Positions 11,185 through 22,999 of a DNA stretch of 64,000 nt are shown piece by piece. The notes under the pieces are model-generated. The model did not search any database, was not told where the DNA came from, and saw only the letters and a list, made by a program, of their open reading frames with translations. The position numbers were made by a program, and so were the translations under genes. The first letter of the stretch is position 1. The number at the start of each line of letters is the position of its first letter. The stretch comes from Angiostrongylus vasorum (Eukaryota > Nematoda > Chromadorea > Rhabditida > Metastrongylidae), in the NCBI GenBank assembly GCA_018806985.1, contig JADANN010000146.1:558001-622000 (forward strand), written 5' to 3'.

Positions 11185-13666
11185 AATCACCTGCATCACC
11201 TGTAGTCCCATTGATCGTCTAGTGACTCGAGCGGGCGCCAGTAAGTCTTCCATTTTTCCCTATCGCGTGCAAGAGTAGCCCAATGGGTTCTGCTCCCTCT
11301 AGGGACTCGTCGAGCATCATATCTTTCTTCAAGGCTCTTTGTGAAGAACTCTGACCATCGGGTCGGTGGTCTTCCTGCAGTACGTTTGATATCCCGAGGA
11401 ATCCAGTCACCAACGGCTCTTGTCCATCGGTTGTCAATCATAGGCATTACGTGTCCGGCTAACCTTATCTTCGACTGTTTGTCATACAGAACGGCATCTT
11501 TGATTTTTTGATCGTTGACGCAGATCGGAGCTTCGTATCCCTTCTCTTACTTGCGTGGAACGGGATACTCCTAGCATCGCCCTTTCGACGGCGCGTTCAA
11601 TAACGCTAAGCGAACTTCATCCTGCTTACGCAGCGACCAAATTTCTGACGCATACGTTAGGGCAGGAACAACCGTCAAGTCGAAAAGGTGGGCACGAAGT
11701 CGGGTGTTCCTTGTTCTCTTCACTATATCCTCGATGCTCTTGAAAGCTCTCCAAGCCGCTCGTTTCCTTCTGCTCAACTCTGCAGCTAAGTCGTCCATCA
11801 CATTGATTTCACTAGACATAACTGGAGTATTCGGAGATATTCGTTCCGTTGAGCGTGAATGGGGCATGCGAAACCAAACCGTTCTTGAAGAACATCGTTT
11901 TTGTGAGATTTAGTTTAAGACCAATCTTTCCACAGGCTTTATCAAGGTCGGTAAGCACACGTTCCGCTTGGCTAATGTTTGGCGTTATAAGGACGATGTC
12001 ATCAGCAAAGCGAAGATGGTGTAACTGCCGATCATCGATTTTCACTCCCATACTATCCCATTCCAATGTTCGCATGACGTTCTGGAGGGTGGCGGTAAAT
12101 AATTTTGGCGAGATGGTATCGCCTTGCCTAACCCCTCTTTTGACGTCAATGATAATACCATTGTAGAATGGTGATACCTTGGTCGTGAAGTTTTTGTACA
12201 GCTCACGAAGAACATTTATGTACTGAGAAGGGACTCGTTGACTATTCAGGGCTTCCAAGACTGCTTCTATCTCGGCTGAATCAAAGGCCTTTTGTAAATC
12301 GATGAAGGTGAGACAGAGCGGTCTTTTGTACTCTCGCGATGCTTCTATGAGCCTTGTTACCGAGTGGATGTGGTCCATCGTACCAAATCCTTTTCGAAAC
12401 CCTGCTTGTCCTGTTTAAGATGACTCGAGTGAAAAGTTTGTAGACGACAGACAGTAAGCAGATTGGACGATAGTTGCCGATATTCTGTAGGTCACTCTTC
12501 TTGAACAATAACATGGTCTTGCTGTTCTTCCAGTGGGTAGGGACCTTGCATTCGGGCAGGTAACTGTGAAGAGCCGAGCCAGTGTGTTTACGAGGATTGA
12601 CGGAAGGTTCTTCAGGTGTTCTGGTCTTATCCCTGTCCGGACCTGGTGTTGTTCGATTTTTCACCGACGAAATGGCATGTCGGATTTCGTAAGGGAGAAC
12701 CGGTATTACAACGTACCCATCCTCCTTTATTTCATATGACGGAAGGTGGACGTGGCTATCGAAGAGATCCGAGCAGTATTTGTGAATAATTTTCTCCATT
12801 GCCTTTCTGGACCCTCTAACTGTTCCGGCTGGGCGTTGGAGTGAAATCATCTTGGTCTTGCAATTGGCGAAGCTTCCATGACTTTGGGAATGCCTTTCCC
12901 AGCGTCTGCAGCTTTGACCATTGCTGGTGCTGTTCTCTCTTTAAGATCTTCTTTTATCGCCTGTCTCCACTCTTTTGCAAGTTCGGACGTTAGTTCGCGG
13001 TTACCTGCTGCTCGTGCGATTCCACGCTGGCGTATTAGCTCGAGTGTTTCTAGAGACAAACGTCTCTTGGTGACTTTCGGACTCTCAGCTTTCATAGCGC
13101 TAACGTGAAGATGTTGAATGGGACGATCGCATTCTTCGTCGATGTTATCGACAACGGCATCTTCCCAACAGCCGGCTAGTGAATTGAATAAATCCCAGTT
13201 AAGGGTGGTTCTGGGACTTCGGTTTTTGAATTTAGCGGCTTTTTCTCCTTTGCGCGAGAAATAGAATCTTGCACGAAGGAGACGGTGGTCTGATCCCGTG
13301 TAGAATTTTTGGAACAACAGCGACATCGGTTAGGCAAAACCTTCTATTTACTATAATGCGGTCTATTTCGTTATGGTACCTTCCACTGGGACACTCCCAC
13401 GTCCAGCGCTGAGGGTGGGGCTTCTGGAATTGCGAGTTGCTCACCCTGTTCGTTCCATTCCAATCCATGGGTCCCAATGTGACGTTCTTCAGACGTTCTT
13501 TGTGGTCCAATCTTGGCATTGAAGCCTCCAATGATGACCTTGAAGAATGTATGGTCTTTCGTGTAGAACCTCTCCAGGTCCACATAGAATGCTTCGACTT
13601 CTTCTTAGTTTTAGTTTGATGTTGGTGCGTAGACGACGAAGACTGTCAAGGTCGGAACCGTCTATG
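11185..13666 (-). mobile_element. RTE-type retrotransposon copy B, 5'-truncated
   Basis: The 3' tail lies at the low-coordinate end (CACCTGCATCACCTGTAG, reverse complement of the GTGAT/ACAGGT tail). The element runs up to 13666, where it is cut inside the endonuclease region. A near-perfect 12-bp TSD flanks it: CACAACTCAAAT (11173-11184) and CACAACGCAAAT (13667-13678). The truncation is therefore original to the insertion and not a later deletion. It shares with copy D an internal deletion between the GEQL and IPEAP codons near 13435, which marks the same subfamily. Confidence 0.9.
11197..13666 (-). pseudogene. RTE polyprotein, broken; best-preserved reverse transcriptase in the window
   Basis: A 188-codon frame (12378 down to 11812) covers much of the palm without interruption. 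It contains LTFIDLQKAFDSAE (motif A), GVRQGDTISPKLF (motif B region) and FADD (11998-12009, motif C), then KIGLKLNLTKTM. The next frame upstream (12850-12281) contains FKKSDLQNIGNYRPICLL. The C-terminal RWSEFFTKSLEERYDARRV region is at 11447-11196. The endonuclease is damaged: the GDFNAK motif reads GGFNAK (13515-13529), losing the catalytic Asp, and its N-terminus is absent. Several frameshifts remain, for example around 12410 and 13320. It is non-functional as a whole. Confidence 0.88.
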
Positions 13667-13678
13667 CACAACGCAAAT

Positions 13679-14089
13679 TTGCAGAATTTGGCCTAACGTT
13701 AGAGATGGTAATTGAATGAGTTACCATACGCTTTACCTTATTTCTAGTAAAGCGAGCGGGGAAGAGTAAGTTCGCAAAATAGGTGGTTTGTTTGTGTTTA
13801 AAAGACAACTTAGTCGGTAAGATCGGAGTTGAACCGAATACTGCAGTCGGCATACACATGACACAGAGGCATTAAAGGAAGTTGTTTACTGCGCCAACGA
13901 AATTGATGTATTGGGTTTTTTTCTGGACGCATCATGAAAGTGTTGGGTTGAGTAAGCTGTATGTCATTTTGACATTAATACGCTTTGAAGAAGGCTAAAC
14001 CACTTTAAACGTCACCTAGAGTTGAATAAATAATGTGATATCAACTTTGTGAGTACTCTTCGAGAAAACAGTGAATAATTCGGATATTG
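13679..14089. other. Spacer between RTE copies B and C
   Basis: About 410 bp between the TSDs of two oppositely oriented RTE insertions; no feature seen. Confidence 0.5.
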
Positions 14090-14100
14090 TTGCATGCCAC

Positions 14101-17100
14101 GGATCTCCCTCATATAAGGGATCTCGAGCCGGTACGTCGCGAAGCTACGTGGCACGTCCCCAGGTGGCGGATAGGGGGTTAATCGCGGACCAAAAGCGAT
14201 CTTTGCTTCCCTGAGACGCAGGTGGATCCAGTAGATGGACTCCCTGTTTCTGCTGCGCCGATTTGGCACATACTTCCTGTATTTGCTAGGCGAATTCATG
14301 CATGCGTGTGTGGGTGCGTTGTCGTTTGTGCGAATTGTATTCTACGAGTCAATTCGGCCAAAAAGCCTGCAATCAAGTCACAGCGAAGTAAATGCGAGGC
14401 GGCTAGTAGTCGCCCCCCAACAAATAAGCTCCATGTCCACTACGGGAGAGCCTGGCAAGCTACCCGTGAATATACTCAGCCCCCCACGTTCAGAGCCCAG
14501 CAAGCTATACGTAGGTATTAAAGTGCTAAACACAGTAAAAAAAAAGCGGGCCTATTCCCATGACTCCGAAACCGGCCCCCCATTTCGCAGCATTGGGTAG
14601 GACAAGTACGGAGAGGCTACTAAAATGTCGGGGTCATTTTAAGCTGTCTAAATCGCAAATGACTAAGATGACGTTCTCTACCTACAATACATACACACTT
14701 GCATCCAAATCCTCGATAAATGAGTTGACCATGCAAGCAAGAAGGATAAGGTACGACGTCATCGGCCTGGCCGAGACGAGAAGACGCCAGCCTTTCAACG
14801 CCGTCTATGACACCGGAGAAGAACTGTTCCTCGGAACATGCGACAGTAGAGGAGTTGGCGGCGTCGGCGTTCTCGTCAACACGAGTTTCTCCATGAACAT
14901 CGATTTATTCGAACAGCTTACAACCCGAATCGGACGTTTACGATTAAAAAGATGTGAATAAATACCGACCTTGACAGTCTTCGTCGTTTACGCGCCAACA
15001 TCAAACTAATACGAAGAAGAAGTCGAAGCATTCTATATGGACTTGGAGAGGTTCTACAGGGAAGATCATACATTCTTCAAGGTCATCATTGGAGATTTCA
15101 ATGCCAAGATAGGACCAAGAAGAACGTCTAAAGAACGTCACATTGGGATCCATGGATTAGAACGGAACGAACAGGGTGAGCGGCTGAGTGTATCATGACG
15201 ACCGAGACCATCCATGGTAACTCGCAATTTCAGAAGCCCCACCATCAACGCTGGACGTGGGAGTCTCCCAATGGAGAGTACCATAACGAAATAGACCACA
15301 TAATAGTAAATAGAAGGTTTTGCTTAACGGAAGTCGCTGTTGTTCCAAAATTCTACACTGGACCAGACCACCGTTTCCTTCGTATAAGATTCTATTTCTC
15401 GCGCAAAGGAGAAAAAAGTCGCTAAATTCAAAAACCGAAGTCCAAGAACCACCCTTAACTGGCATTTATTCAATTCAATAGTCGGCTGTTGGGAAGATGC
15501 CATTGTCGATAACATCGACGAGGAATACGATCGGCTCATTCAACATCTTCACGTTAACGTTATGAAAGCTGAGAGTCCGAAAGTCACCCAAGAGACGTTT
15601 ATCTCTACAAACACTCGAGCTAATACGCCAGCGTGGAATCGCAAGAGCTGCAGGCAACCGCTAGCTAACGTCCGTACTTGCAAAACAATGGAGACAGGCG
15701 ATAAAAGAAGATCTTAAAGAGAGAAGAGCAGCAGTAATGGTTAAAGCTGCAGAGGCTGGGAAAAAGGTATTCGCAAAGCCACCGAAGCTTCGCCAATTAT
15801 AAGACCGAGATGACTTCACTCCAACGCCTAGTCGGAATAGTTGCAGCGTCCAGAAAGGCAATGGAGAAAAATCATTCACGAATACTACTCAGATCTCTTC
15901 GATAGCCAGGTCCACCTCCCGTCATAGCAGTTAAAGATTAAAGGAGGATGGGTATGTTGTACCACTGGTTCTCCCTTCCGAAATCCGACGTGCCATTTCG
16001 TCGGAGAAAAATCGAACAGCACCAGGTCCGGACAGGATAAGATCAGAACACCTACACGATATCAGCAACTATGGCCCAATCTGCCTGCTGTGTGTCGTCT
16101 ATATACTTTTCACTCGAGTCGTCCTAAACAGGATTGACAGAACACTGGACGAAGGACAGCCATGTGTGCAAGCAGGGGTTCCGAAAAGGATTTAGTACGA
16201 TGGACTACATCCACTCGATAACAAGGCTCATTGAAGTATCGCGAGAGGACAAAAAACCGCTCAGTCTCACTTTCATCGATTTACAGAAGGCCTTTGATTC
16301 AACTGAGATAGATGCAGTCTTGGAAGCCCTGGATAGTCAAGGAGTCCCTACTCAGTACATAATGATTCATCGTGAGCTGTACAAAAAATTTCACAACCAA
16401 GATATCACCATTCTACAACGATATTAACATTGACTTCAAAAGAGGAGTTAGGTAGGGCGACACTATCTTGGCAAAATTATTTACCGCCACCCTCCAGAAC
16501 GTCATGCGAACATTGGAATGGGATAATATGGGAGTGAAAATCGATGGTCGGCAGTTACACCATCTTCGCTTTGCTGATGACATCGTCTTTATAACACCAA
16601 ACATTAGCCAAGCGGAACGTATGCTTGCCGACTTTGATTAATCCTGTGGTAAGATTGGCCTTTGACTAAAGCTCACAAAAACGATGTTCATGAAGAACGG
16701 ATTGGTTTCATATGCCCCATTCACGCTCAACGGAACGAATATCTCCAAGTGCTCCAGTCATGTCCATCTAGGTCGAGAAATCAATATGATGACCGATTTA
16801 GCTCCAGAGCTGATCAGAAGGAAACGAGCGGCTTGGGGATCTTTCTAGAGCATCGAGGATGTAATGAAGAAAACAAAGAACACCCGACTCCGTGCCCACC
16901 TTTTCGACTCAACGGTACTTCCTGCCCTAGGTCACTCAGCGTTATCGAAGGCGCAGTCGAAAGGACGATGCTAGGAATATCCCGTTTCACACAAGTAAGG
17001 GATGGGATCTGAAGCTCCGACCTGCGTCAACGATCAAAAAATCAAAGATGCCGTTCTGTACGCCAAACAGTCGAAGATAAGGTGTGCCAGACATGTGATG

Positions 17101-17366
17101 CGTATGAATGACAACCGATGGACAAGAGCCGTTATTAACTGGATTCCTCGAAATGTCAGACGTACCGCAGACCACCGATCCGATCGTCAGAGTTCTTCAC
17201 GAAGAGCCTAGAAGAAAAAACATGATGCTCGACGAGTCCCTAGAGCGAGCAGAACCCAATGGGCTACCGTTGCAAGCGACGGCGAAGAATGGAAGATTTA
17301 CTGGTGCCCGCTCGAGTCACTCGACGATCAACGGGATTACAGGTGATACAGGTATATAGGTGACTC
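14101..17366 (+). mobile_element. RTE-type retrotransposon copy C, full-length degenerate
   Basis: About 3.27 kb with the same 5' end as copies A and D and the same tail type (GGTGATACAGGTATATAGG). The flanks repeat TTGCATGCCAC / TTCCATGCCAC (14090-14100 and 17367-17377), a 10-of-11 TSD. The 5' untranslated region (14101-14655) closely matches copy A (3046-3600), including the CGGACCAAAAGCGA block. Copies B and C are neighbours in opposite orientation, only about 420 bp apart. Confidence 0.92.
14661..17350 (+). pseudogene. RTE polyprotein in copy C, heavily frameshifted
   Basis: The APE endonuclease begins at 14661 ([18 protein letters not shown]). It retains LAETRRR (~14769) and GDFNAK (15091-15108). 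SDH has become PDH (DHRFLR, ~15362-15385). The reverse transcriptase retains LTFIDLQKAFDS (~16267-16303) and FADD (16570-16581). The MRMNDNRWTRAV block is at ~17100-17135. Stops and frameshifts occur near 14958, 15180, 15425, 15590, 15770, 15930, 16405, 16455, 16640, 16830 and 17185. About 60 bp are deleted around 16060, and the ~16930 region has lost the ALTYASETW block. The copy is dead. Confidence 0.87.
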
Positions 17367-17676
17367 TTCCATGCCACTATAGCGAAACCTCTGTCATAAA
17401 GCACTGGATGCATCGCGAAAGATACTCGTATTCTTATGTTGGTTCTAGTCGTTGAGGTTTTACGAAGCCGATAGACATATTGAAGACCCGCCTACTCCAT
17501 TTGTTTTTCTGAAATATTACTTTTACTCAGAATTTGTTCAAAACATAAATTTTTAGAACCCAGAAGTCAGAAGTTCACTGTGATAAGCCTAAAAACATGC
17601 ACCTCATTGGTCAGGAAATTTAGGTGTTAATCTGTTTGTTATGTTTTATTTTTCCGTAAATGTTTCTACCACATGT

Positions 17677-18060
17677 CCTCCCAACGGTTTACCGCCTCAT
17701 CGTGGCTGGGTGTTCCTGGGTGTCGGACTGCAATGTACAGCGGGTGGATTCGTCCCCTCGCCAAGGTCTCCCAAGTCGAGAAGGGGGTCCGGTGTTTCCA
17801 TCAAGAAGCCTAGCTAAGAGTAAACTAATACTAGGATCCACCACCGTCCTGATATTAAAGTCGCATGGTGGCAAATCTCCCTTTGATTCACAACGGCTGC
17901 GACTGCATGTGGCGGTGAAGACCTGGGGGCAGACTTTGGCCAGGCATTCCGTGGAACAACAATGGCTTAACCAGAAAACCTCCGAATAATGGAGGTTACG
18001 CTGGGGCCCACACAACCAGTGAGGACGGGCCATTCAAGTATCAAGTAAGCATCAAGTTTG
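17677..18060 (+). repeat. R390 retroposon copy
   Basis: Plus orientation from CCTCCCAACGGTTTACCGCC to the heptamer tail GTATCAAGTAAGCATCAAG. A 114-codon minus-strand frame (18033-17689) is in the same register as the open frame of other copies (shared string EGDLPPCDF-like, here KGDLPPCDFNIRTVVDP). Flanking GTTTCTACCACAT and GTTTGTATCACAT could be a diverged TSD. Confidence 0.72.
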
Positions 18061-18414
18061 TATCACATATAACAAAGTCGACTACAAATTCCTTCGAATT
18101 GTGCTGCATACTGATAAAGTTGACTGTAGATTATAACCTATCAGCGCCAGAATTAGACTATATATTTCCAACAATGTGGGTCCGAACAGAAACGTTTGTT
18201 GTACAAAGAAGTTAAAACAAAACTCAGATCTCTAGCAAAACTATCCAACTGACTCACTCGTAAACCTTAACACCTTTGTGGATGATAGGTGGAGCACATC
18301 TACACAGAAATTTCCGCATTTAATTAGTTTTACACCGACAGCCGAAATCCATGGTTCTGTGCAGGAGAGAAGAAGAGAAGTTTATTCCATGCATCCACTT
18401 ATATGCGAAGGTAA

Positions 18415-18590
18415 AGGATAAATTGTTCGGTGTTGATCACTCGATGCATCAATGCGTCAAACATTGAACTTCATTAAGCCTCACACAGAGGCGACTGAAT
18501 ATTTGCCTCTCTGTGCGAGGGATCTTATCAGCAATGCTCTACGTATTGAAGCACACCTCCAGCCTCTGCTCTATACGCTCACCCAATGGT
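18415..18590 (-). repeat. Diverged SINE-1-like remnant
   Basis: GGATAAATTGTTCGGTGTTGATCA at the tail end (key bases TCGGTGTTGATCA), then AACTTCATTAAGCCTC and a tRNA-like end CTCTGCTCTATACGCTCA follow the order of SINE-1 on the minus strand, but with many changes. It reads as an old copy. Confidence 0.45.
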
Positions 18591-19542
18591 TAATATATTT
18601 CGAGTAAAATTCTAGGTGGAATGGCGACTAATCGGTTCACTATCGTTCTGGTGAGCAAAAATCGTGGTTCACAGCAAAAATAATGTCAAACCAAAACATT
18701 TCTTTTTACTGGAAACAAAACATCGTCCAAAAGTTATTTCACCGAAGAGGCCGAAACCTTTAAATATTGCATGGAAATAACTTGACGATCCAACGTACAG
18801 GTACAACATCGCGTTTCAGGATTTACCGTACGAATTAACCTGAGAAGAACAAGCGATGGTGAAATCAGTTCATATATATCTCCTGGATTTTTCGTTAGAA
18901 TAGCAAGCACATAGACCTTGAATGAAAAGCGTCTGCATTAAAAAGGAGAATTCATTATTATACAAATGAAACTGCTGAGGCCGGCACAGCTTCTTAGTCA
19001 ATGGTGGAATTTTCGTAATGGCTTTTTCTTAGGAAACGTTCTCCTTTTGACGTCTATGGAATCACGTCATATTTCATCACAAATTTAATCTCGTGTAGTC
19101 AAAATATATAGAAAACATTGGCCGAAGCATTTATCGAAGAAGTCGATTGAAAAAAAAATGGAAACACTCATTTCCGGCCGGCAAACAATAAGCAGCATAG
19201 ACGGCAGTGATTCACATTTAAAATACCACAATGAAATAACGAATACCGTAGAGGAAATGTGTATTTTTATGCTAAGTCGCACGTCAAGGTGTTCTTCACT
19301 TTCCACAGAGAATGCGAAAACAACACAAACATGAAAGTGACATGTCAGGCATTCAATTGAACTCGAGTGCACAAGAGTAATGCTGTGTAATGAACGCATT
19401 GTATAGACTTTTTCCTTACATTCCGACGTCATATGTTGTGCACATCGCAGCACCTCATTCGATTCGTTTCTTCCTATCCATTGTCTACAAAGATCTTAGG
19501 GTTTCGGTGTTGGTTGGACTGCTGTTTGAAATGAATTGGTCA
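18591..19542. other. No recognisable gene
   Basis: A 122-codon minus-strand frame (19453-19085), Cys/Phe/Ser-rich, is the only long frame; I do not recognise it. The remainder is AT-rich. Confidence 0.4.
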
Positions 19543-19553
19543 TCCTTATGAAT

Positions 19554-19937
19554 CCTGCCAACGGCTTATGGCATCATCGGGCTGGGTGTTCCTGGGTGTC
19601 GGGCTGCAATGTACAGCGGAGTGATTCGTCTCCCAGCAGGGTATCCCAAGCTGAGAAGGAGTCTGGTGTTTCTATCAGGAAGCTTAGCTAAGAGCAAACC
19701 AACACGAGGATCCACTTCGTCCTGGTATCAAAGTCGCATAGTGGCAAGTCTCCCTCTGATACACAAGGGCTGCGACTGTCTGTGGTGGTCAAGACCTGGG
19801 GCAGACTTTGGCCAGTCTGACCTCGGGATTCCAGGGAACCACAGTGGCTTAAGCAGCAAATCTCCGAAAAAATGGACATGATGCTGGGGTCCGCACAACT
19901 AGTGAGGACGGGCCGTTCAAGTATCAAATATCAAGTC
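19554..19937 (+). repeat. R390 retroposon copy, with TSD
   Basis: Plus orientation: the head is damaged (CCAACGGCTTATGGCATCATC, with key bases ACGGCTTATGGC). The body contains GGTGTCGGGCTGCAATGTAC and the tail is AAGTATCAAATATCAAG. An 11-bp TSD, TCCTTATGAAT, is at 19543-19553 and 19938-19948. Confidence 0.78.
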
Positions 19938-19948
19938 TCCTTATGAAT

Positions 19949-20990
19949 AGCATTGTATACGATTCTTTCGAAAGTCCTAGGACAACAAACTAGGACTTTC
20001 CAAGGTCTTATGGAAGTTGAACGACTTCCACGAAAAAGTATGACGCCAATTCTCCAAATTCAAAATGTTAAAGGCTTGCTTTACATAAGACGGGGTAGAA
20101 CTATGGAGTTGTTACTATTAAGCAACATCAGTACCACTGCACTACCTTCTAATATAGAGTTTAGTTCGACTAAAAAAACCCACTAAACAATCTAATCTTG
20201 TGGTTTCATATTTCTAGTTCATACTGTTTTGGTATACTGATTGCACCTTCTTTCCAGTCTGTTTCTTCCATCCATTCGTATCTGACAGCGTTCACAATTA
20301 CTTCTTATTGTGAAATTGTAAAGTGCGTTTGGACTTCTTAACTCCTTGTCTCATAATCACCCTAAGCAGTTGCTTATTCAAATACTCCACTAACCCCTAC
20401 CCCGTTGTATGCTTACAACTTAGTCCATTATTATTTACTGTGTAGGGAATGGCGCGCACAGCTAGTGCAATGGTTAGAGATGTCCTGCAAGACACACATG
20501 GCTGGTGTTTCCACCCTGTGTACACACACAAACAATGCCATCCATTCTTCCGTAGTCGAAAAACTGCTGCCATAGCTACGTAGGAGAATGAAAACATTGA
20601 TCTTACTCATCTATAGTCTCCTACAATTCACTGCACAGGCCAGACATCTATTCATACACCTCTACGATGCTAAGAATAATGTCAAATGGATGACTCATCG
20701 CTAACGAATTTATTATATTTCCAACGCTTGACGATTATACAAGAAAAATGAAGCGTTATGGCATAGAGCTAGATTTATTCCTATCATTTTTTCTTCTTGA
20801 AAATCAAGCAAATCAAACAGCTGATGTTTTCTTGTCTTCTTTTCAACGAGTGCTATATTTGGCAACGATTGTTAGACAAATTCAATATCGACGATGGCCA
20901 TTACACTGTTACGTTCATTTCTGTGGCTCAAACCCATATAGTTTGGTTGTTGACTGCAAAATAGCCAATTTAATTGGAAATACAAAGTTT
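19949..20990. other. No recognisable gene; one tRNA-like fragment
   Basis: At 20455-20520 CAGCTAGTGCAATGGTTAGA and GATGTCCTGCAAGACAC resemble the head of the old SINE-1-like copy at 43465-43690. Otherwise there is nothing. Confidence 0.4.
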
Positions 20991-20994
20991 TCGA

Positions 20995-21125
20995 AAATAA
21001 CCACGATGATGCTGAGACATTTGCAAAACGCCGGACCGCGGGTGTCTCCGGTGGGGAATGAGCGCTCTGATTACTCCTTCCGGTGTAGAATGCGTTCACC
21101 ACCATACCACCGGCTCTTTTTTTAA
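20995..21125 (-). repeat. SINE-2 family fragment
   Basis: Contains CGATGATGCTGAGACATTTG, CGCGGGTGTCTCCGGTGGGG and GCGTTCACCACCATACCACC, the minus-strand signature of SINE-2. It ends at a T run, without the CTAGCTGAG extension. Confidence 0.65.
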
Positions 21126-21514
21126 TCTTCGAAAATATTTCATACACCTTCTGAATCAATGCTCAATTAAGCATTGAGTGGAATCCTAGCGTAATCATAC
21201 AAAGAAAGGAGTAAAATCTTTTGTCATTTTCTTGATAAGCACCCAAAAAATCTCTTCAGGAACTACACAAGTAGTTAGGAAATCGTCAGAAGAAGCTGAA
21301 TACTTCGCATTTTATCCCATACACCTCACTTAATTTAAGCCCGTCAAAAAAAACTATGTAGAGAAAGCAGAAGAGATTGAAATAGTAACTGATCAGAGCA
21401 ATACAGCACTGTTGTTATAGTGATCGACGTTCATCAACATGGACATGGATAATTAAAATGATTGTTGGAGAATTGGAGAAATTTCGACGAAAATGCCGAA
21501 ACCTGACGGATGCA

Positions 21515-21588
21515 GACACATATGCACACATATAAGCATATATATAGATGTATATATATATTTACATATATATGTATGTATGCACACA
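21515..21588. repeat. TA/TATG microsatellite
   Basis: Imperfect alternation of ATAT, TATG and ACAC units (for example ATGTATATATATATTTACAT). It gives spurious Tyr/Ile/Cys/His-rich open frames on both strands. Confidence 0.9.
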
Positions 21589-21589
21589 A

Positions 21590-21960
21590 ATGCTCAACAC
21601 ATCCGGCCGAGATCCACCAACACGGAAGTGCTGCTAATGACGTGCGCGTGCCTGACACGTTCCGCCTTCCGCGTCTGCCATCGGAATGGCTGCCTACACG
21701 ACGTCCGTCGACCTCCATCACCCGCACACTCCCTCGACAGCAGGATAGCTATTTCCGCACTTTTTCCGACACTTCTCGTCGGGCGTTTTAGCAGTTCGAC
21801 TCTCACGTTGGAATGTTGATTTGCCGGCAATGATGGATTGTTTGCAATAGAAACTTGCAAAAGATTCCTGCAACGGTGACAATGCGAAGAACAAAACTTC
21901 CGCCATCGTTGTGTGTCACAGGATGTGAATAGCAGCAAGTATCCGGTTTTCCATTACTGT
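21590..21960. other. GC-richer island, possible exon or regulatory segment
   Basis: From 21600 to 21800 the GC content is clearly above the background, directly after the microsatellite. Frames are open on both strands (plus 21493-21819; minus 21938-21594) as expected from low stop density, so neither can be trusted. It has no repeat partner in the window. Confidence 0.25.
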
Positions 21961-22202
21961 TTTTCGTCAGAAATCTTAGATAAATTTGCGGAAACGGTAT
22001 GCAAAGATATTTCTAACAACGATCACAACAGACCAAGAGATAAAAAAGTTAAACAATTTCTTGAACATGCTCTTGGATTACTAAACTAGGAAGAGATCCA
22101 TAGAAAACATTTATTCAGCTAACTTTTAAAAAACCTTTAAATCTTAGACCTTTTTGTCTATGAACCCTGTCTTCACTTAGTTATCCAAAGGAGGCAAATA
22201 AA

Positions 22203-22458
22203 GAATGAAGGATAAAACTCTCGGCGTTGATCAATCCCTGAGGGATGCGCCATGCATTCGACTTCTTAAAGCATCGTTGGAAGCGATTGAATGCACATTT
22301 GGCCTTTACAATGACTCGCGGTGGCGTACCGATGTGTCGAGCCAGTGCTGCTATCTTCTACAGACAAGTCTAGTGCCATTTGGTGGGCCATGGGCGCGGG
22401 GATCGATCTCACGTAGGTGTTGCAGGGCGGTTCCGACCACTGCTCCACACCCGCCCTG
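22203..22458 (-). repeat. SINE-1 copy
   Basis: Plus-strand order is GGATAAAACTCTCGGCGTTG, ATCAATCCCTGAGGGATGCG, CCTTTACAATGACTCGCGG and CCACTGCTCCACACCCGCCC. About 30 bp of body around 22375 (the GCCGATCCCGGATGGAAGG region) is missing relative to other copies. Confidence 0.85.
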
Positions 22459-22504
22459 AGTGCTGATAGCGCCTATAAAAATACGGCTGAGAGAAAGGCG
22501 GAAC

Positions 22505-22625
22505 GAGGGACACGTACGGTGTGGTGGTGAACACGTTATCCTACGGAAGGGGGTAATAAAAAGGTTCGATCTCCATCGTAAACACCTGCGATCCAAGTTT
22601 TGCAAATGTGTCAAATAATGATGAC
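22505..22625 (+). repeat. SINE-2 family fragment
   Basis: Plus orientation: GTGTGGTGGTGAACACGTTA, then GGTTCGATCTCC, a good B-box match, then GATCCAAGTTTTGCAAATG. It abuts a SINE-3 copy on the right. Confidence 0.6.
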
Positions 22626-22990
22626 AATAGAGAGTGGGTAGCATAGTGGCAGTAATGCCGATCACCACGAGCACGGTGCTGGTAAATCTTGTCCCTCGAA
22701 TTCACCAGGCGTCTCATCCCACGGGATTTGGAAATTGGTGGCGAACTTCTCTGGAAAGAAATCATTCTTTGCAATCCAAGTGGGAATGCTCCCGCCCGGA
22801 TATATCAGGAATTCAGGGAGAATCGTAGCGACCAGCATTCGACGAAATTCAAGGTAAAAGGTGCATTCCTAAACATCATCCAAAGCTAGTCTCCAAAACT
22901 GTAAGATCTTCATGGGTGATGCGTCCGAGGAGGAAACAAACCGAATATGAGAATTGTTAGGAACCGAACCGTACAGTAGATGTGAAGGAC
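22626..22990 (+). repeat. SINE-3 family copy (unnamed short repeat)
   Basis: One of three related ~330-365-bp segments (with 35205-35530 and 50076-50440). Shared blocks in order are GTAATGCCGATCACCACGAG, CACGGTGCTGGT, a short GAAATTGGTG-like block, AAATCATTCTTTGCAATCCA, GGAATGCTCCCGCCCGGATAT, and later GAGGAAACAAACCGAATATG and GATGTGAAG. No protein frame is conserved. The family is unnamed and its type is uncertain; the length and dispersal suggest a SINE. Confidence 0.55.
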
Positions 22991-22999
22991 GGATCATAG

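Noticed and set aside
11190..11205. Shared ancestry of the RTE tail and the SINE-1 tail via GATCAACG
   Set aside because: The match is only about eight bases and sits at a different distance from the ends; the PLE match is longer and better placed.
11555..13619. Plus-strand open frames across RTE copy B
   Set aside because: They lie antisense to the reverse transcriptase and endonuclease frames, and similar antisense frames occur in copies A, C and D.
21493..21819. Tyr/Ile/His/Cys-rich open frames over the microsatellite
   Set aside because: The biased residues come from the TA/TATG repeat and frames are open on both strands, so they give no evidence of a gene.
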